From Aquamicrobium sp. (lineage in GTDB: Bacteria; Pseudomonadota; Alphaproteobacteria; Rhizobiales; Rhizobiaceae): a stretch of 64,000 bases of DNA. Made by a program: the position numbers and the translations under genes. Shown here piece by piece: positions 19,366-28,913 of this stretch (position 1 is its first letter; each line of letters opens with the position of its first letter). The stretch covers positions 806,001 through 870,000 of the forward strand of contig NZ_JAMLIE010000001.1 of the NCBI RefSeq assembly GCF_023954335.1. Direction: 5' to 3'. A model generated the notes under the pieces. The model had not been told where the DNA came from. It searched no databases and saw only the letters and a program-made list of their open reading frames with translations.

Positions 19366-20460
19366 TCAACGATAGCCGATGCCCGGCCAGGCGGCCGGAG
19401 CGGCGCGTTGGTACTGCGGCGGGCGCCGCACCTCCGCCCCGAGCGCCTGCGCAGCCTGCCAGCCCCAATGCGGGTTGTCGAGGAACGCCCGGCCGAGCGC
19501 GACGAAATCGGCCTTGCCCTCCGCGACCACCGCCTGCGCCTGTTCCGGGGTGGCGATCAGGCCGACGGCGCGCGTCAGGATGCCGGCGCCACGGCGGACC
19601 GTCTCGGCGAAGCCGGCCTGATAGGCCGGCCCCAGGCGGGGCGCGACGTTCGGCGCGATGCCGCCGCCGGTGACGCAGACGAAATCGACGCCGAGCTTGC
19701 GCAGCCCGAGCGCGAAGGCCACCGCGTCGTCGGGCGTCAGCCCGCCCTCGATCCAGTCGGCGCCGGTGATGCGCACGCCGAGCGGAAAGCCGTTCGGCAA
19801 GGCATCGCGAACCGCGGCGATCACCCTGAGCGGATAGCGCATCCGCGCCTCGGGCGAGCCGCCATAGTCGTCCTCGCGCCGGTTGGAGAGCGGCGACAGG
19901 AACTGGTGCAGCAGATAGCCGTGGGCTGCATGAACCTCGAGGAGATCAAAGCCCAGCGCCACCGCGCGGCGGGCGGTCGAGACATGCGCCTCGAGCACTC
20001 TTTCGAGGTCGGCAGCCTGCATCTCGGACGGGATATGCCAGCCGTCGGCGAAGGCCAGAGCCGAGGGCCCGCAGGTCGGCCACGCCCCTTCGCCGGCCGG
20101 CAGCGGACCCCCGCCCTCCCACGGGCGCTGCGACGACGCCTTGCGGCCGGCATGGGCGATCTGGAGGCCCATTCGTGCATTGCCGTTCCGCTTGCAGAAG
20201 GAAACGACGCGGGCCAGCGCCTGCTGGGTGGCGTCGTCGTAGAGGCCGAGGTCGCCGGCGCTGATGCGGCCTTCCGGCTCGACCGCCGTCGCCTCGACCA
20301 CCACCAGCCCCGCACCGGAATTGGCGAGCGTCCCGAGATGGGCGAGGTGCCAGTCGCCGGCGACGCCGTCCACGGCGCTGTACTGGCACATGGGCGAGAC
20401 GACGACGCGGTTCTCCAGCGTCAGGTCGCCGATGGTCAGCGGTGAGAACAGGGCCGTCAT
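19366..20460 (-). CDS. Old yellow enzyme family oxidoreductase (YqjM/NADPH dehydrogenase type)
   Basis: This 364-aa FMN-dependent ene-reductase has the YqjM-type N-terminus VVVSPMCQYSA with the FMN-tuning Cys, LQIAHAGRKASS, and EVHAAHGYLLHQFLSP with the substrate-binding His pair, then GGSPEARMRYPL. It starts 24 bp after the M20 gene and so belongs to the same leftward operon. It may reduce an unsaturated intermediate of the pathway. Confidence 0.9.
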   Translation of the reverse strand: MTALFSPLTIGDLTLENRVVVSPMCQYSAVDGVAGDWHLAHLGTLANSGAGLVVVEATAVEPEGRISAGDLGLYDDATQQALARVVSFCKRNGNARMGLQIAHAGRKASSQRPWEGGGPLPAGEGAWPTCGPSALAFADGWHIPSEMQAADLERVLEAHVSTARRAVALGFDLLEVHAAHGYLLHQFLSPLSNRREDDYGGSPEARMRYPLRVIAAVRDALPNGFPLGVRITGADWIEGGLTPDDAVAFALGLRKLGVDFVCVTGGGIAPNVAPRLGPAYQAGFAETVRRGAGILTRAVGLIATPEQAQAVVAEGKADFVALGRAFLDNPHWGWQAAQALGAEVRRPPQYQRAAPAAWPGIGYR

Positions 20461-20483
20461 CTCGAAACCTCCTGCGGAACGGT

Positions 20484-21665
20484 TCAGCCCAGCGCGCGCT
20501 CTTGGAACGCGGCCGAGGTCAGCATTGCATGGAAGAGGGCCGCGCGCGGCGCGATGGTGGAGAAAAGGATGTGCTCGTGCAGCGCGTGCGCGCCGGCGCC
20601 GTTGCAGCCCAGCCCGTCGAGGGTCGGCTTGCCGAGCGCGGCGGCGAAGTTGCCGTCAGAGACGCCGCCGCGCGAGGTCTCGCCCAGTTCCAGCCCGAGC
20701 TCACGCCCCAGCGCGCGCGTCGCCTCGTAGAGCTTCACCACCGCCGCCGAGCGCTGGAACGGCGGGCGATTGAGCCCGCCCTCGACCTCGAGCGTGATAT
20801 CCCTGCCCTTGGGCGTGCGCGCCAGCATGGCCGCGATGTGGCGCTCGGCCGTCGCCAAGTCGTCGGCGCGCATGTCGACCTCGATGGCGGCGAAGTCGGG
20901 GACCACGTTCGCCCGCGTGCCGCCGTTGACCGTGCCGACATTGAAGGTCGCCGCCGCCTCCGTCCCGTTCAGGCCCTCGATCTCGACGATGTGGCGGGCG
21001 ATCTCGAGGATGGCGCTGCGGCCGTCGGAGAGGTTGCCGCCGGCATGGGCCGACACGCCCCGCGCCGCGAGGCGGAAGCGCGCCCAGCCCTTGCGGGCGG
21101 TGATCAGCGTTCCGGGCGCCTCGAACGAGGGCTCCGGCACGAGGACGAAGGCCGCTTCCGCCGCCAGCGCCTCGATCGTGGCGCGCGAGGTGATGCTGCC
21201 GGTTTCCTCGTCGCCGTTGAGATAGACCGTGATCGGCCGCGGCGGCACGATGCCGGCGGCGGCGATGCGGCGCAGCGCCTCGGTGGCGAGGAACGAGCCC
21301 GCCTTCATGTCGAAGATGCCCGGCCCGTAGATGCGGTCGCCCTCGCGGCGCACGGGACGCTTCTCCAGCGTACCGGCATCCCACACCGTGTCGATGTGGC
21401 CCATCAGCAGCGCCGGCGCGCCCGTGGCACCAGCCGGCGCATAGCGCAGCACGAGCTGTCCGCCGCAACCGTCCCGGCCGGCGATGCGCTCGATGGAGAC
21501 CGGAAGGCCGGCGAAGGTCTCGACGACATGGTCGAGCAGCAGGTCGATCAGGTCCGGCCGGTCGGACGGCGTCTCGAACTCGACCCAGCGGACGATGCCG
21601 GCGGCAAGCGCCTCGGCATCGAAGGCGTCGGGCTTCGGCAGGGTGGTCTCGAAGGGTGCTGGCAT
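20484..21665 (-). CDS. M20 family metallopeptidase (CPG2-like)
   Basis: This 393-aa peptidase has the M20 zinc motifs LLMGHIDTVWDAGT (His/Asp), IFDMKAGSF (bridging Asp), NGDEETGS (catalytic Glu pair), VPEPSFE and a late His in GAHALHEHI. The architecture (catalytic plus dimerisation domain) resembles carboxypeptidase G2 and N-carbamoyl/acyl amino acid hydrolases. The start at 21665 follows CCAGGAC, a weak ribosome binding site, and leaves 44 bp to hyuB. A second M20 protein at 33285-34454 is similar in length and motifs. Confidence 0.9.
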   Translation of the reverse strand: MPAPFETTLPKPDAFDAEALAAGIVRWVEFETPSDRPDLIDLLLDHVVETFAGLPVSIERIAGRDGCGGQLVLRYAPAGATGAPALLMGHIDTVWDAGTLEKRPVRREGDRIYGPGIFDMKAGSFLATEALRRIAAAGIVPPRPITVYLNGDEETGSITSRATIEALAAEAAFVLVPEPSFEAPGTLITARKGWARFRLAARGVSAHAGGNLSDGRSAILEIARHIVEIEGLNGTEAAATFNVGTVNGGTRANVVPDFAAIEVDMRADDLATAERHIAAMLARTPKGRDITLEVEGGLNRPPFQRSAAVVKLYEATRALGRELGLELGETSRGGVSDGNFAAALGKPTLDGLGCNGAGAHALHEHILFSTIAPRAALFHAMLTSAAFQERALG

Positions 21666-21709
21666 GGCGGTCTGGGTCCTGGGGATGGAAAGGGGCTGGC
21701 GGCGCCTCG

Positions 21710-23392
21710 TCAGGCGCCGGCCTCCGGGTCGAAGGCGTAGATTTCGCGCGCGGCGCGGGCGGAGATCATGCCGTCCGCGAGATCGCGTGCGACGGCGGCG
21801 CGGTCGCGCGTCTGCGGCAGGCCCCAGCCGCCGCCGCCCGGCAGCCTGATCTCGACGATGTCGTCCTTGCGCAGGGCGAAGGTGCTGGTGGCGCCGAGCT
21901 CGATGGCCTCGCCGTCGCGCACGACCTCGAGATGTGCCGGCATCCCGTCGCGCGCGCCCTCGCGTCCCTGCGGGCGCAGCCTGAAACGGTCGGAGTAAAG
22001 GCTGAGCGTGACGTCGTCGGTGAGGATGCGGTAGCGCCGGAAGATGCCCATGCCGCCGTTGAACGCGCCCGCGCCCCACGAATCCTGGATCAGCCCGAAC
22101 GCCTCGATGCGGACATGCGGATTGAGCTGCTCGACGGATTCGGTCGGCGTCAGCCGGCAGGAGGACAAGACATGGTCGGTGGCGTGGATGGCGTCGTAAT
22201 CCTTGGCGCCGCCCCAGCCGCCGCCGAGCACGTCGAGATGGATCGCCATCTTCCCCTGCGGCGGCGCATAGGCGAGGAAGAAGCCGGTGGTCGAATTCGC
22301 GCCCTGCCCCGGCACCCGCTCGGGGATGACCTTGCCCAGCGCGTCGTGCACGGCGTCGAGCGCACGGCAGGAGGCGGTGGCGCGGGCGCGCACCGGCGCG
22401 CCCTTGCGCGGGTTGAGCACCGTCCCCTCGGGGATGACGATCCTGAGCGGCCGGTTGCAGCCGTCGTTGGCGGGCATGCCGGTATCGTTGAGGATGCTGC
22501 GCAGCGCCGTCACCGCGCCGGCGACGGAGCTGGCCACCGGCGAGTTGAACATCGAGCGCACCTGCGGGTCCGTGCCGGTGAAATCCATCTCGGCCTCGTC
22601 GCCGCGAATGGTGACGGTGACGAAGATGCGGATCGGCCTCGCCTCGTCCGAAAGACCGTCGCCGTCGAGGAACGCCTCGCCCGTCCAGGTGCCGTCGGGG
22701 ATGTCGGCGATGGCCGCGCGCATGCGCCGCTCGGAATAGTCGAGCGCTCCGGCCATGGCCGCGCGAACGGTCGGCGCGCCGTAGCGCCGGGCAAGCTCGA
22801 CGACGCGGGTCGCCCCGGTCTGGTTGGCGGCGAACTGAGCATCGACGTCGCCCATGCCGATGACGGGCGTGCGGATATTGGCGAAAATCAGCCGTTCGGC
22901 CATGCCGCCGTTCCAGTCGCGGCCGCGCTCCAAAAGCAGCGGCGGGATGACCAGCCCTTCCTGGATCAGCTCGGTCGCGCCGGTGTTGACGCCGGCCGCC
23001 CCGCCGCCGATGTCGAGGTGATGCGCGGTGCTGCCGCTCCAGCCGAGAAGCTCGCCCTCGTGGAAGATCGGCGTGAACAGGATGATGTCGTTCAGGTGCT
23101 GGCCGCCGCTGTAGGGATCGTTCATGATGATGAAGTGATCCGGGCCGACCTTCGACAGATCGAGCTGTTGCGCGGCCGCAGCGAAGGAGGCGCTCAGCGC
23201 CGCCGTCTGCATCGGGATCATCTCGGCCTGGGCGACGACGTTGCCCTCAGCGTCGAGCAGCGCGGTCGAGCAGTCGCGCGCCTCGCGCACCACCGCCGAG
23301 AAGGCCGAGCGGATCAGGTTGGCGGCCATCTCGTCGGAAGCGGACTGCAAGGCCCGCGCCATGATGTTCAGAAGCGTCGGGTCGTGGCTCAT
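21710..23392 (-). CDS. hyuB: Hydantoinase B/oxoprolinase family subunit (HyuB)
   Basis: This 560-aa protein matches the HyuB half of ATP-dependent N-methylhydantoinase/5-oxoprolinase/acetophenone carboxylase-type enzymes. It has the conserved FIIMNDPYSGGQHLNDI, STAHHLDIGG and the glycine-rich PGGGGWG near the C-terminus. Its ATG overlaps the hyuA stop by 4 nt, so the two subunits are made in step. The complex typically opens a cyclic amide with ATP cost. Confidence 0.9.
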   Translation of the reverse strand: MSHDPTLLNIMARALQSASDEMAANLIRSAFSAVVREARDCSTALLDAEGNVVAQAEMIPMQTAALSASFAAAAQQLDLSKVGPDHFIIMNDPYSGGQHLNDIILFTPIFHEGELLGWSGSTAHHLDIGGGAAGVNTGATELIQEGLVIPPLLLERGRDWNGGMAERLIFANIRTPVIGMGDVDAQFAANQTGATRVVELARRYGAPTVRAAMAGALDYSERRMRAAIADIPDGTWTGEAFLDGDGLSDEARPIRIFVTVTIRGDEAEMDFTGTDPQVRSMFNSPVASSVAGAVTALRSILNDTGMPANDGCNRPLRIVIPEGTVLNPRKGAPVRARATASCRALDAVHDALGKVIPERVPGQGANSTTGFFLAYAPPQGKMAIHLDVLGGGWGGAKDYDAIHATDHVLSSCRLTPTESVEQLNPHVRIEAFGLIQDSWGAGAFNGGMGIFRRYRILTDDVTLSLYSDRFRLRPQGREGARDGMPAHLEVVRDGEAIELGATSTFALRKDDIVEIRLPGGGGWGLPQTRDRAAVARDLADGMISARAAREIYAFDPEAGA

Positions 23393-25410
23393 TCTGCATC
23401 CACCATCATCAGGTCGCCGCTCGGCAGGCACTCGACCTCCCAGCCCGGGGGAACGAAGGTGGTCGATGTCGGCTCGCCGAGGACGGCCGGGCCGGCCAGC
23501 CTTGTGCCGGGAGCGAGCGTGTCGCGGGCCAGCGAGACGCCGGAGACGCGCCGGCCGTCGATGGCGATCTCGATCGGATGCGCAGCCTTGCCGGTTCCGG
23601 CGGGAAGCGGCGTCTCGACCTCGATGCCCGAGCGGGCGACGATGCGGATGCGGTAGGAAACGACCTCGACGCCGAGCGCGGCGCGCGCATAGCCGTAGCG
23701 GCTGCGATGCTCGATCTCGAACAGTTCGCGCAGCGCGGCCGGATCGCGCGGCGACGCATCGTTCCAGACCGTCAGCTCGAACGCCTGGCCGGCGTAGCGC
23801 ATGTCGATGCCGACCGACAGCGCATAGGCATCATCCGCAAGACCGTTTTCCCGCGCCACGGAAGCCGCGCGCGCGGCCAGCGCCTCGATGCGGGCGGCAT
23901 CGAGCGAGCCCTCGTCGAGCGCGTGCAGGTCGCTGATCGCCGCGTCGATCATCGTGTCGGCGATCAGCAGGCCGAAGGCGCTGGCGATGCCGGGCGACCA
24001 CGGCACCAGCACGCGACGGATGCCGAGCTCGCGCGCGACCATCGCGGCGTGCAGCGGCCCGCCGCCGCCGAAGGCGACGATGGTGAAGTCGCGCGGGTCA
24101 ATACCGCGGCTGGTCGAGATCAGCCGCACCGCGCTCGCCATGTTGCTGTTGACGATGCGCAGGATGGAAGCGGCCGCCGCTTCCGGCCCGCCCTCCAGGC
24201 CCAGCCCCGCGAGGGCGTCACGCGCGGCGTCGACGGCAAGGGTCATGCGGCCGCCGAAGAAATTGTCCGGCTGCAACAGGCCGGCCACGACCTGCGCGTC
24301 GGTGACGGTCGGGCGCTCGCCGCCGCGGCCGTAGCAGACGGGGCCGGGCAGCGCGCCGGCGCTCTCGGGACCGACGGAAAGAAAGCCGCCGCGGTCGATG
24401 GCCGCGATCGAGCCGCCACCCGCGCCGATGGTGCCCATGTCGATGACGGCGGTACGGATCGGCAGGCCGTCGATCTTGAGCTCGGTCACGGTGCTGGCGA
24501 CGAGGCCGGGCGCGATGGCGACATCGGTCGAGGTGCCGCCCATGTCGAGGGTGATGATGTTCCTGAGCCCGTTGCGGGCCGCGAACCAGATCGCCGCGCG
24601 CACGCCGGCTGCAGGTCCCGAAAGCAGCATGCGCACCGCGTTGTCGCCGGCGGCCCGGGCCGGCATCACGCCGCCGTTCGACTGCATGATGCGCAGCACG
24701 CCGTCATAACCCCGCTCGCGCAGGCCCGCGTCGAGCTGCTCGACATAGGCCTTGACCGCGGGGCCGACGAAGGCGTTGACGACCGTGGTGACGCTGCGCT
24801 CGTACTCACGGAACTCGGGCGAGACCTCATGGCTGGCGAAGACCGCGACCTGCGGCGCGCGCTCCCGGATCATCGTGGCCAGCGCCTGCTCGTGCGCCGG
24901 GTTGGCGTAGGCGTGAAGCAGGCTGATGGCGATGCCATCGACGCCCTGCCGCAGGAAGGCTTCGACTTCCCGCCAGGCCTGGTCGAGGTCGAGCGCCTCG
25001 ATCACGGAACCGTCGGCCCCCATGCGCTCGCGCACCTCGCGGATCATGCCGCGCCGGATCGGCGGCTCGGGGTGCACGTAGCGCATGTTGTAGATGTCGT
25101 GGTCGCGGTCGGCGCGGCCGAGGATGACGACGTCGCGGAAGCCGGCCGTCGTCAGCAGGCCTGTGGCGCTGCCCTTGCGCATGATGAGCGCGTTGGTGGC
25201 GATGGTGGAGCCGTGCGTGACCTGCTCGATGCCGGCGAGATCGATCCCGGCCTCGCCGACCACGTTGAGCACGGCTTCATGGATCGCCTTCGGCGTCGAG
25301 GGCGTCTTGCCGGTGTGCAGCACCCCTTCGGCGTCGGCCCATACCATATCGGTGAAGGTGCCGCCGATCTCGACGCCGATGCGGTTGCCGGCGGATTCTC
25401 GTCCTGCCAT
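23389..25410 (-). CDS. hyuA: Hydantoinase A/oxoprolinase family subunit (HyuA)
   Basis: This 673-aa protein carries the ATP-binding ASKHA-type start GVEIGGTFTDMVW, then THGSTIATNALI, LSGPAAGV, ITLDMGGTSTDVA and VAFGGGGPLHA, all HyuA signatures. ATG 25410 is preferred because GAGGAA lies 9 nt upstream; the frame is open 13 codons further. It pairs with HyuB and follows the importer genes in the operon. Substrate may be a hydantoin, 5-oxoproline or other lactam. Confidence 0.92.
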   Translation of the reverse strand: MAGRESAGNRIGVEIGGTFTDMVWADAEGVLHTGKTPSTPKAIHEAVLNVVGEAGIDLAGIEQVTHGSTIATNALIMRKGSATGLLTTAGFRDVVILGRADRDHDIYNMRYVHPEPPIRRGMIREVRERMGADGSVIEALDLDQAWREVEAFLRQGVDGIAISLLHAYANPAHEQALATMIRERAPQVAVFASHEVSPEFREYERSVTTVVNAFVGPAVKAYVEQLDAGLRERGYDGVLRIMQSNGGVMPARAAGDNAVRMLLSGPAAGVRAAIWFAARNGLRNIITLDMGGTSTDVAIAPGLVASTVTELKIDGLPIRTAVIDMGTIGAGGGSIAAIDRGGFLSVGPESAGALPGPVCYGRGGERPTVTDAQVVAGLLQPDNFFGGRMTLAVDAARDALAGLGLEGGPEAAAASILRIVNSNMASAVRLISTSRGIDPRDFTIVAFGGGGPLHAAMVARELGIRRVLVPWSPGIASAFGLLIADTMIDAAISDLHALDEGSLDAARIEALAARAASVARENGLADDAYALSVGIDMRYAGQAFELTVWNDASPRDPAALRELFEIEHRSRYGYARAALGVEVVSYRIRIVARSGIEVETPLPAGTGKAAHPIEIAIDGRRVSGVSLARDTLAPGTRLAGPAVLGEPTSTTFVPPGWEVECLPSGDLMMVDAE

Positions 25411-25458
25411 CGGTCGGATTTCCTCAGTAACGGATGACGACGAAAGCAAGCATGACCG

Positions 25459-26196
25459 TCAGGCAGCCGGCTCCTCGACGGGCGCGCCGAGATAGGCCGA
25501 GATCACCTTGGGGTCGGACACCACTTCGGCCGGCGTTCCCTCGGCGATCTTGCGGCCGGCATCGATGACGATGATGCGGTCGCAGATGCTGGTCACGGCC
25601 TTCATGTCGTGCTCGACCAGCCAGACGGTGATGCCCTTGTTGCGGACATTGCGCAGGCAGTTGACCATTTCCTGCGTCTCGGTCGGGTTGAGGCCGGCGC
25701 AGGGCTCGTCGGCGAGCAGCAGGCTCGGCCGCGTGGCGATGGCGCGGGCGATCTCCAGCTTGCGCAGCGTGCCGACGGTCAGCCCCTCGGCGGTCCGGTC
25801 GGCGATGTCGGTGATGCCGGTGATGGCGAGCGCCTCGTCGACGACCTTTTCATGATCGACCTTTTCCGGCCGGCCGAACATCGCGCCGACACGTATGTTC
25901 TCGCGCACCGTGAGCGCCGGGAACGGCTTGGAGATCTGGAAAGCGCGGGCGATGCCCATCTGGTTGCGGCGATAGGTCGGGATGCCGGCGAGCGACTGGC
26001 CCTTGAAGCGGATCTCCCCCTCGCTCAGCGCGTAATAGCCGGTGATCAGGTTGAACAGTGTCGACTTGCCGGCGCCGTTGGGGCCGATCAGGCCGTAGAT
26101 CGCACCGGCGGGGATGTCGAAATCGACATTCTCGGTCGCCGTCAGGCCGGCGAACCGCTTGACCACGCCGCGGCCGGAAAGGATGATCTCGCTCAT
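25459..26196 (-). CDS. ABC transporter ATPase (LivG type)
   Basis: This 245-aa protein has Walker A GPNGAGKST, Q-loop IARAFQISKPFPALT, Walker B LLLADEPCAGLNP and VWLVEHDMKAV. The signature is degenerate (LTVGTLRKLEIARAI), as usual in LivG. The ATG at 26196 is preferred over 26202 because GGAGGC is 7 nt upstream of it. The gene follows the LivM-type permease directly. Confidence 0.92.
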   Translation of the reverse strand: MSEIILSGRGVVKRFAGLTATENVDFDIPAGAIYGLIGPNGAGKSTLFNLITGYYALSEGEIRFKGQSLAGIPTYRRNQMGIARAFQISKPFPALTVRENIRVGAMFGRPEKVDHEKVVDEALAITGITDIADRTAEGLTVGTLRKLEIARAIATRPSLLLADEPCAGLNPTETQEMVNCLRNVRNKGITVWLVEHDMKAVTSICDRIIVIDAGRKIAEGTPAEVVSDPKVISAYLGAPVEEPAA

Positions 26197-26198
26197 CG

Positions 26199-27170
26199 TC
26201 ATGCCTCCACGCTCTTTGCGGCCGGCGCGCGGCGGGCGAATTTCTGCTTCACCGCGCCCAGTATGCCGCCCGGCACGAGCAGGATGATGGCGACGACGAG
26301 CGCGCCGGTGATCAAGAGGTGGATGTCGAGGAAGCGCGACAGGAGTACCTGCGTCAGGAACAGCATGATGGCAGTGCCGATGATCGGCCCGAACAGGGTG
26401 CCGATGCCGCCGATCAGGCAGAAAACGATCATGTTGAGGCTGAAATCGAGGCGGAAGACGGTGTAGGTCGTGAAATAGCCGACGCTGTAGCCGTAGACCG
26501 CGCCGAGGGTTCCGACCAGCGTCGCCGACAGGACGAACGCCAGTATCTTGTAGCGCTCCGTGGCGACGCCGAGCATCATGGCGGTGTCCTCGTCCTCGCG
26601 CACGGCCAGCAGCGCATAGCCGAAGCGCGAGTTGCGCACCAGCACCGAGACGACGAAACAGACGATCAGCAGGGCGGCGAAGACGTAGTAGAAGAAGTCC
26701 TCCGGCGGCATGCCGGCGGGCACGGGCGCGGCGAGGAACACGCCGACGCCACCCTGGAACCAGCGGATGTTGTTGACCAGCTCGCCGACGACCTGGCCGA
26801 CGCCGAGCATGGCGATGGCGAAGTAGATGCCGCGCAGGCGCAGGATCGGATAGGCGATGACCAGCGCGAACAGCCCGCACAGCAGCCCCGCGAACACCAC
26901 CGGCACGATCATCGACCACGGGCCGGAGCCCACCGGCCCGATCTGGCCGACGAGATGGGCGGCGGCGAAGGCGCCCATGCCGATGAAGGCCGTGTGGCCG
27001 AAGCTCCAATAACCGGAGAAGCCGCCGAGGATGTTCCAAGCGATGGCGAGCCCGGCCGAGAAGAAGAAGAGCTGGGCGACGCGGGTATAGAATGGCCCCA
27101 TCCAGATCGGCAGGACGGCGATGACGACCACTGCGGCAAGGCCGAGAAGCAAAGCGAGGGAGCGGTTCAT
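26199..27170 (-). CDS. ABC transporter permease (LivM type)
   Basis: This 323-aa membrane protein has hydrophobic helices throughout, with the LivM stretch WNILGGFSGYWSFGHTAFIG and RLRGIYFAIAMLGVGQ. The C-terminal part includes GGIGTLFGPIIG. Its start overlaps the LivH-type stop by 4 nt. It is part of the importer completed by the binding protein at 30151-31374 and the ATPase at 31408-32181. Confidence 0.92.
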   Translation of the reverse strand: MNRSLALLLGLAAVVVIAVLPIWMGPFYTRVAQLFFFSAGLAIAWNILGGFSGYWSFGHTAFIGMGAFAAAHLVGQIGPVGSGPWSMIVPVVFAGLLCGLFALVIAYPILRLRGIYFAIAMLGVGQVVGELVNNIRWFQGGVGVFLAAPVPAGMPPEDFFYYVFAALLIVCFVVSVLVRNSRFGYALLAVREDEDTAMMLGVATERYKILAFVLSATLVGTLGAVYGYSVGYFTTYTVFRLDFSLNMIVFCLIGGIGTLFGPIIGTAIMLFLTQVLLSRFLDIHLLITGALVVAIILLVPGGILGAVKQKFARRAPAAKSVEA

Positions 27171-28042
27171 CGGCTTTCTCCGAAGGCGTTGCCGAGCAGG
27201 CCGTTGGGACGCACCATCAGCATGATCACCAGAACCAGGAACATCGCCGCCTGGGTGAGCGAGGGTCCGATATACTGGGCGGTGTAGGCGTTGATCAGGC
27301 CGAGAAGCAGGCCGCCGACCAGCGCGCCGGCCGGGCTGCCGATGCCGCCGAGCACCACGACGATGAAGGCGTTGAGCGTCCAGGCGACCTCGCTCGCCGA
27401 GCTGAACGGTTGGATGATGCCGATGATGGCGCCCGATGCGCCGGCGAGCGCGGCACCGAGGCCGAACGTCAGGCCGTGCAGGTTGCGGACATTGAGCCCC
27501 GAGAGCTGCGCCGCCAGCGGCTGCTGCGCGGTGGCGCGGATGGCGCGGCCGAAATGCGTCCGCGACAGGACCAGCGCGAGCGCGATCAGGAGGACGAGGC
27601 TCGCCCCCAGCGCGACGAGGCGCACGACGTCGATCTGCAACGGACCGAAGGTCACGCTGGAGAAGCTGTAGGACGGCGTGATCGTATGCGTGTCCGGCCC
27701 GAAGACGAGTTGCAGCAGGTTGCGGCCGATCATGGCGACGCCGAAGGTGACGACCAGCGACGCCACCAGCGAGGCGCGCGAGATGGCCCACTGGATGACG
27801 GTGCGCTGATAGGCGTAGCCGACTGCGAACAGCACCGCCCCGATCGGCAGCATGGCGAGCAGCGGGTCCAGCCCCAGCCTGGCATAGAGGACCATCGCCG
27901 CGTAGGCGCCCGCGATGACGAAGATACCGTGGGTCAGGTTGACGATGCCGAGCACGCCGAACACCAGCGAGAACCCCACCGCGGCGAGCGAGTAGATGCC
28001 GCCCAGAACCAGACCGTTCAGTGTCGTTTGCAGGAACAGCAT
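27167..28042 (-). CDS. ABC transporter permease (LivH type)
   Basis: This 291-aa inner-membrane protein has the LivH start NGLVLGGIYSLAAVGFSLVF, then GIVNLTHG and GGIGSPAGALVGG. It lies 13 bp after the deacetylase gene, so one transcript probably makes both enzymes and importer. Confidence 0.92.
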   Translation of the reverse strand: MLFLQTTLNGLVLGGIYSLAAVGFSLVFGVLGIVNLTHGIFVIAGAYAAMVLYARLGLDPLLAMLPIGAVLFAVGYAYQRTVIQWAISRASLVASLVVTFGVAMIGRNLLQLVFGPDTHTITPSYSFSSVTFGPLQIDVVRLVALGASLVLLIALALVLSRTHFGRAIRATAQQPLAAQLSGLNVRNLHGLTFGLGAALAGASGAIIGIIQPFSSASEVAWTLNAFIVVVLGGIGSPAGALVGGLLLGLINAYTAQYIGPSLTQAAMFLVLVIMLMVRPNGLLGNAFGESR

Positions 28043-28055
28043 GGCCTTCGATCCC

Positions 28056-28901
28056 CTACGGCGTCTTGGCTTTGGTTGGGGCCTTGGCCGCCCATGCATT
28101 CGCCACGTCCTGCCCGGTGGCGAACCAGACGTTCGGATAGCGGCGCACGAAGGCGATGAACTCCCGCAGCATCGCCAGGCGCGACGGCCGGCCGATGACC
28201 TGGGGATGGGTGACGATGTTGACGAGGCCGCCCCAGCGGTAGATCTCCTTGAACTCCTCTTTCCAGATGCTCAGGATGTGCTCGTTGGTGAAGATCGGGC
28301 GCGGTGACTTGATCGCGAACAGCGCGTAGGGCGCATCGTCCAGGCTCCAGTGCCACGGAAGCTCGACCGGACCCTCGGAGCCGTCCGGCAGCACGTGCCG
28401 GTAGGGACTGACCTGATCCATCAGCGAGCTGTCGTAGAGGAAGCCGTATTCCTTCAGCAGGCCGATCATGTTCTGCGACGTCTCGCCGGCGGGCGAGCGA
28501 TAGCCGGCCGGCCTGACGCCGACGGTCTTGCGCAGCGACTCCAGCCCCTTCTCCAGCGCCTCCTTCTCCTTCTCGGGGAAGTCGGGATCGATCCATTCGT
28601 GCAGGTAGCCGTGGTGGCCGATCTCGTGGCCGCCGGCCGCGATCGCCTCGACGCGGTCTACATACTTCTCCGCGGTCCAGCCGGGAATGAAGAACGTCGC
28701 CTTCAGTTCCTCCTCGCGCAGGAGCTCGAGGATCTTCGGCACGCCGGTCTTGCCGCCATAGACGCCCTGCGACAGCACGCCCGGCCGGCGCGCATTGTCG
28801 GGGTCGCGCGAGAGCCACAGCGTCTCGGCGTCGAAGTCGAAGGTCAGCATCACGGCACAGCGCGCGCCGTTCGGCCACTCGATCGGTGTCATGTCGTCCA
28901 T
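28056..28901 (-). CDS. Polysaccharide deacetylase family protein (PuuE/PgdA-like)
   Basis: This 281-aa NodB-fold protein begins with the motif LTFDFDAET (residues 19-27), has the metal-ligand motif HEIGHHGYLHEW about residue 91 and RSPAGETS. There is no signal peptide, so it acts in the cytoplasm. That points to the PuuE-like branch, which contains an allantoinase that opens a hydantoin ring, rather than to cell-wall deacetylases. The operon partners HyuA/HyuB and M20 support a role in cyclic ureide or amide breakdown. This is inference. Confidence 0.85.
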   Translation of the reverse strand: MDDMTPIEWPNGARCAVMLTFDFDAETLWLSRDPDNARRPGVLSQGVYGGKTGVPKILELLREEELKATFFIPGWTAEKYVDRVEAIAAGGHEIGHHGYLHEWIDPDFPEKEKEALEKGLESLRKTVGVRPAGYRSPAGETSQNMIGLLKEYGFLYDSSLMDQVSPYRHVLPDGSEGPVELPWHWSLDDAPYALFAIKSPRPIFTNEHILSIWKEEFKEIYRWGGLVNIVTHPQVIGRPSRLAMLREFIAFVRRYPNVWFATGQDVANAWAAKAPTKAKTP

Positions 28902-28913
28902 GGACAGTTCCTC

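Noticed and set aside
21656..25437. Long plus-strand frames (666 and 619 aa) over hyuB and hyuA
   Set aside because: Composition is typical of antisense shadows (His/Arg/Asp/Gly-rich), with no domain signature; hyuA and hyuB are clear on the other strand.
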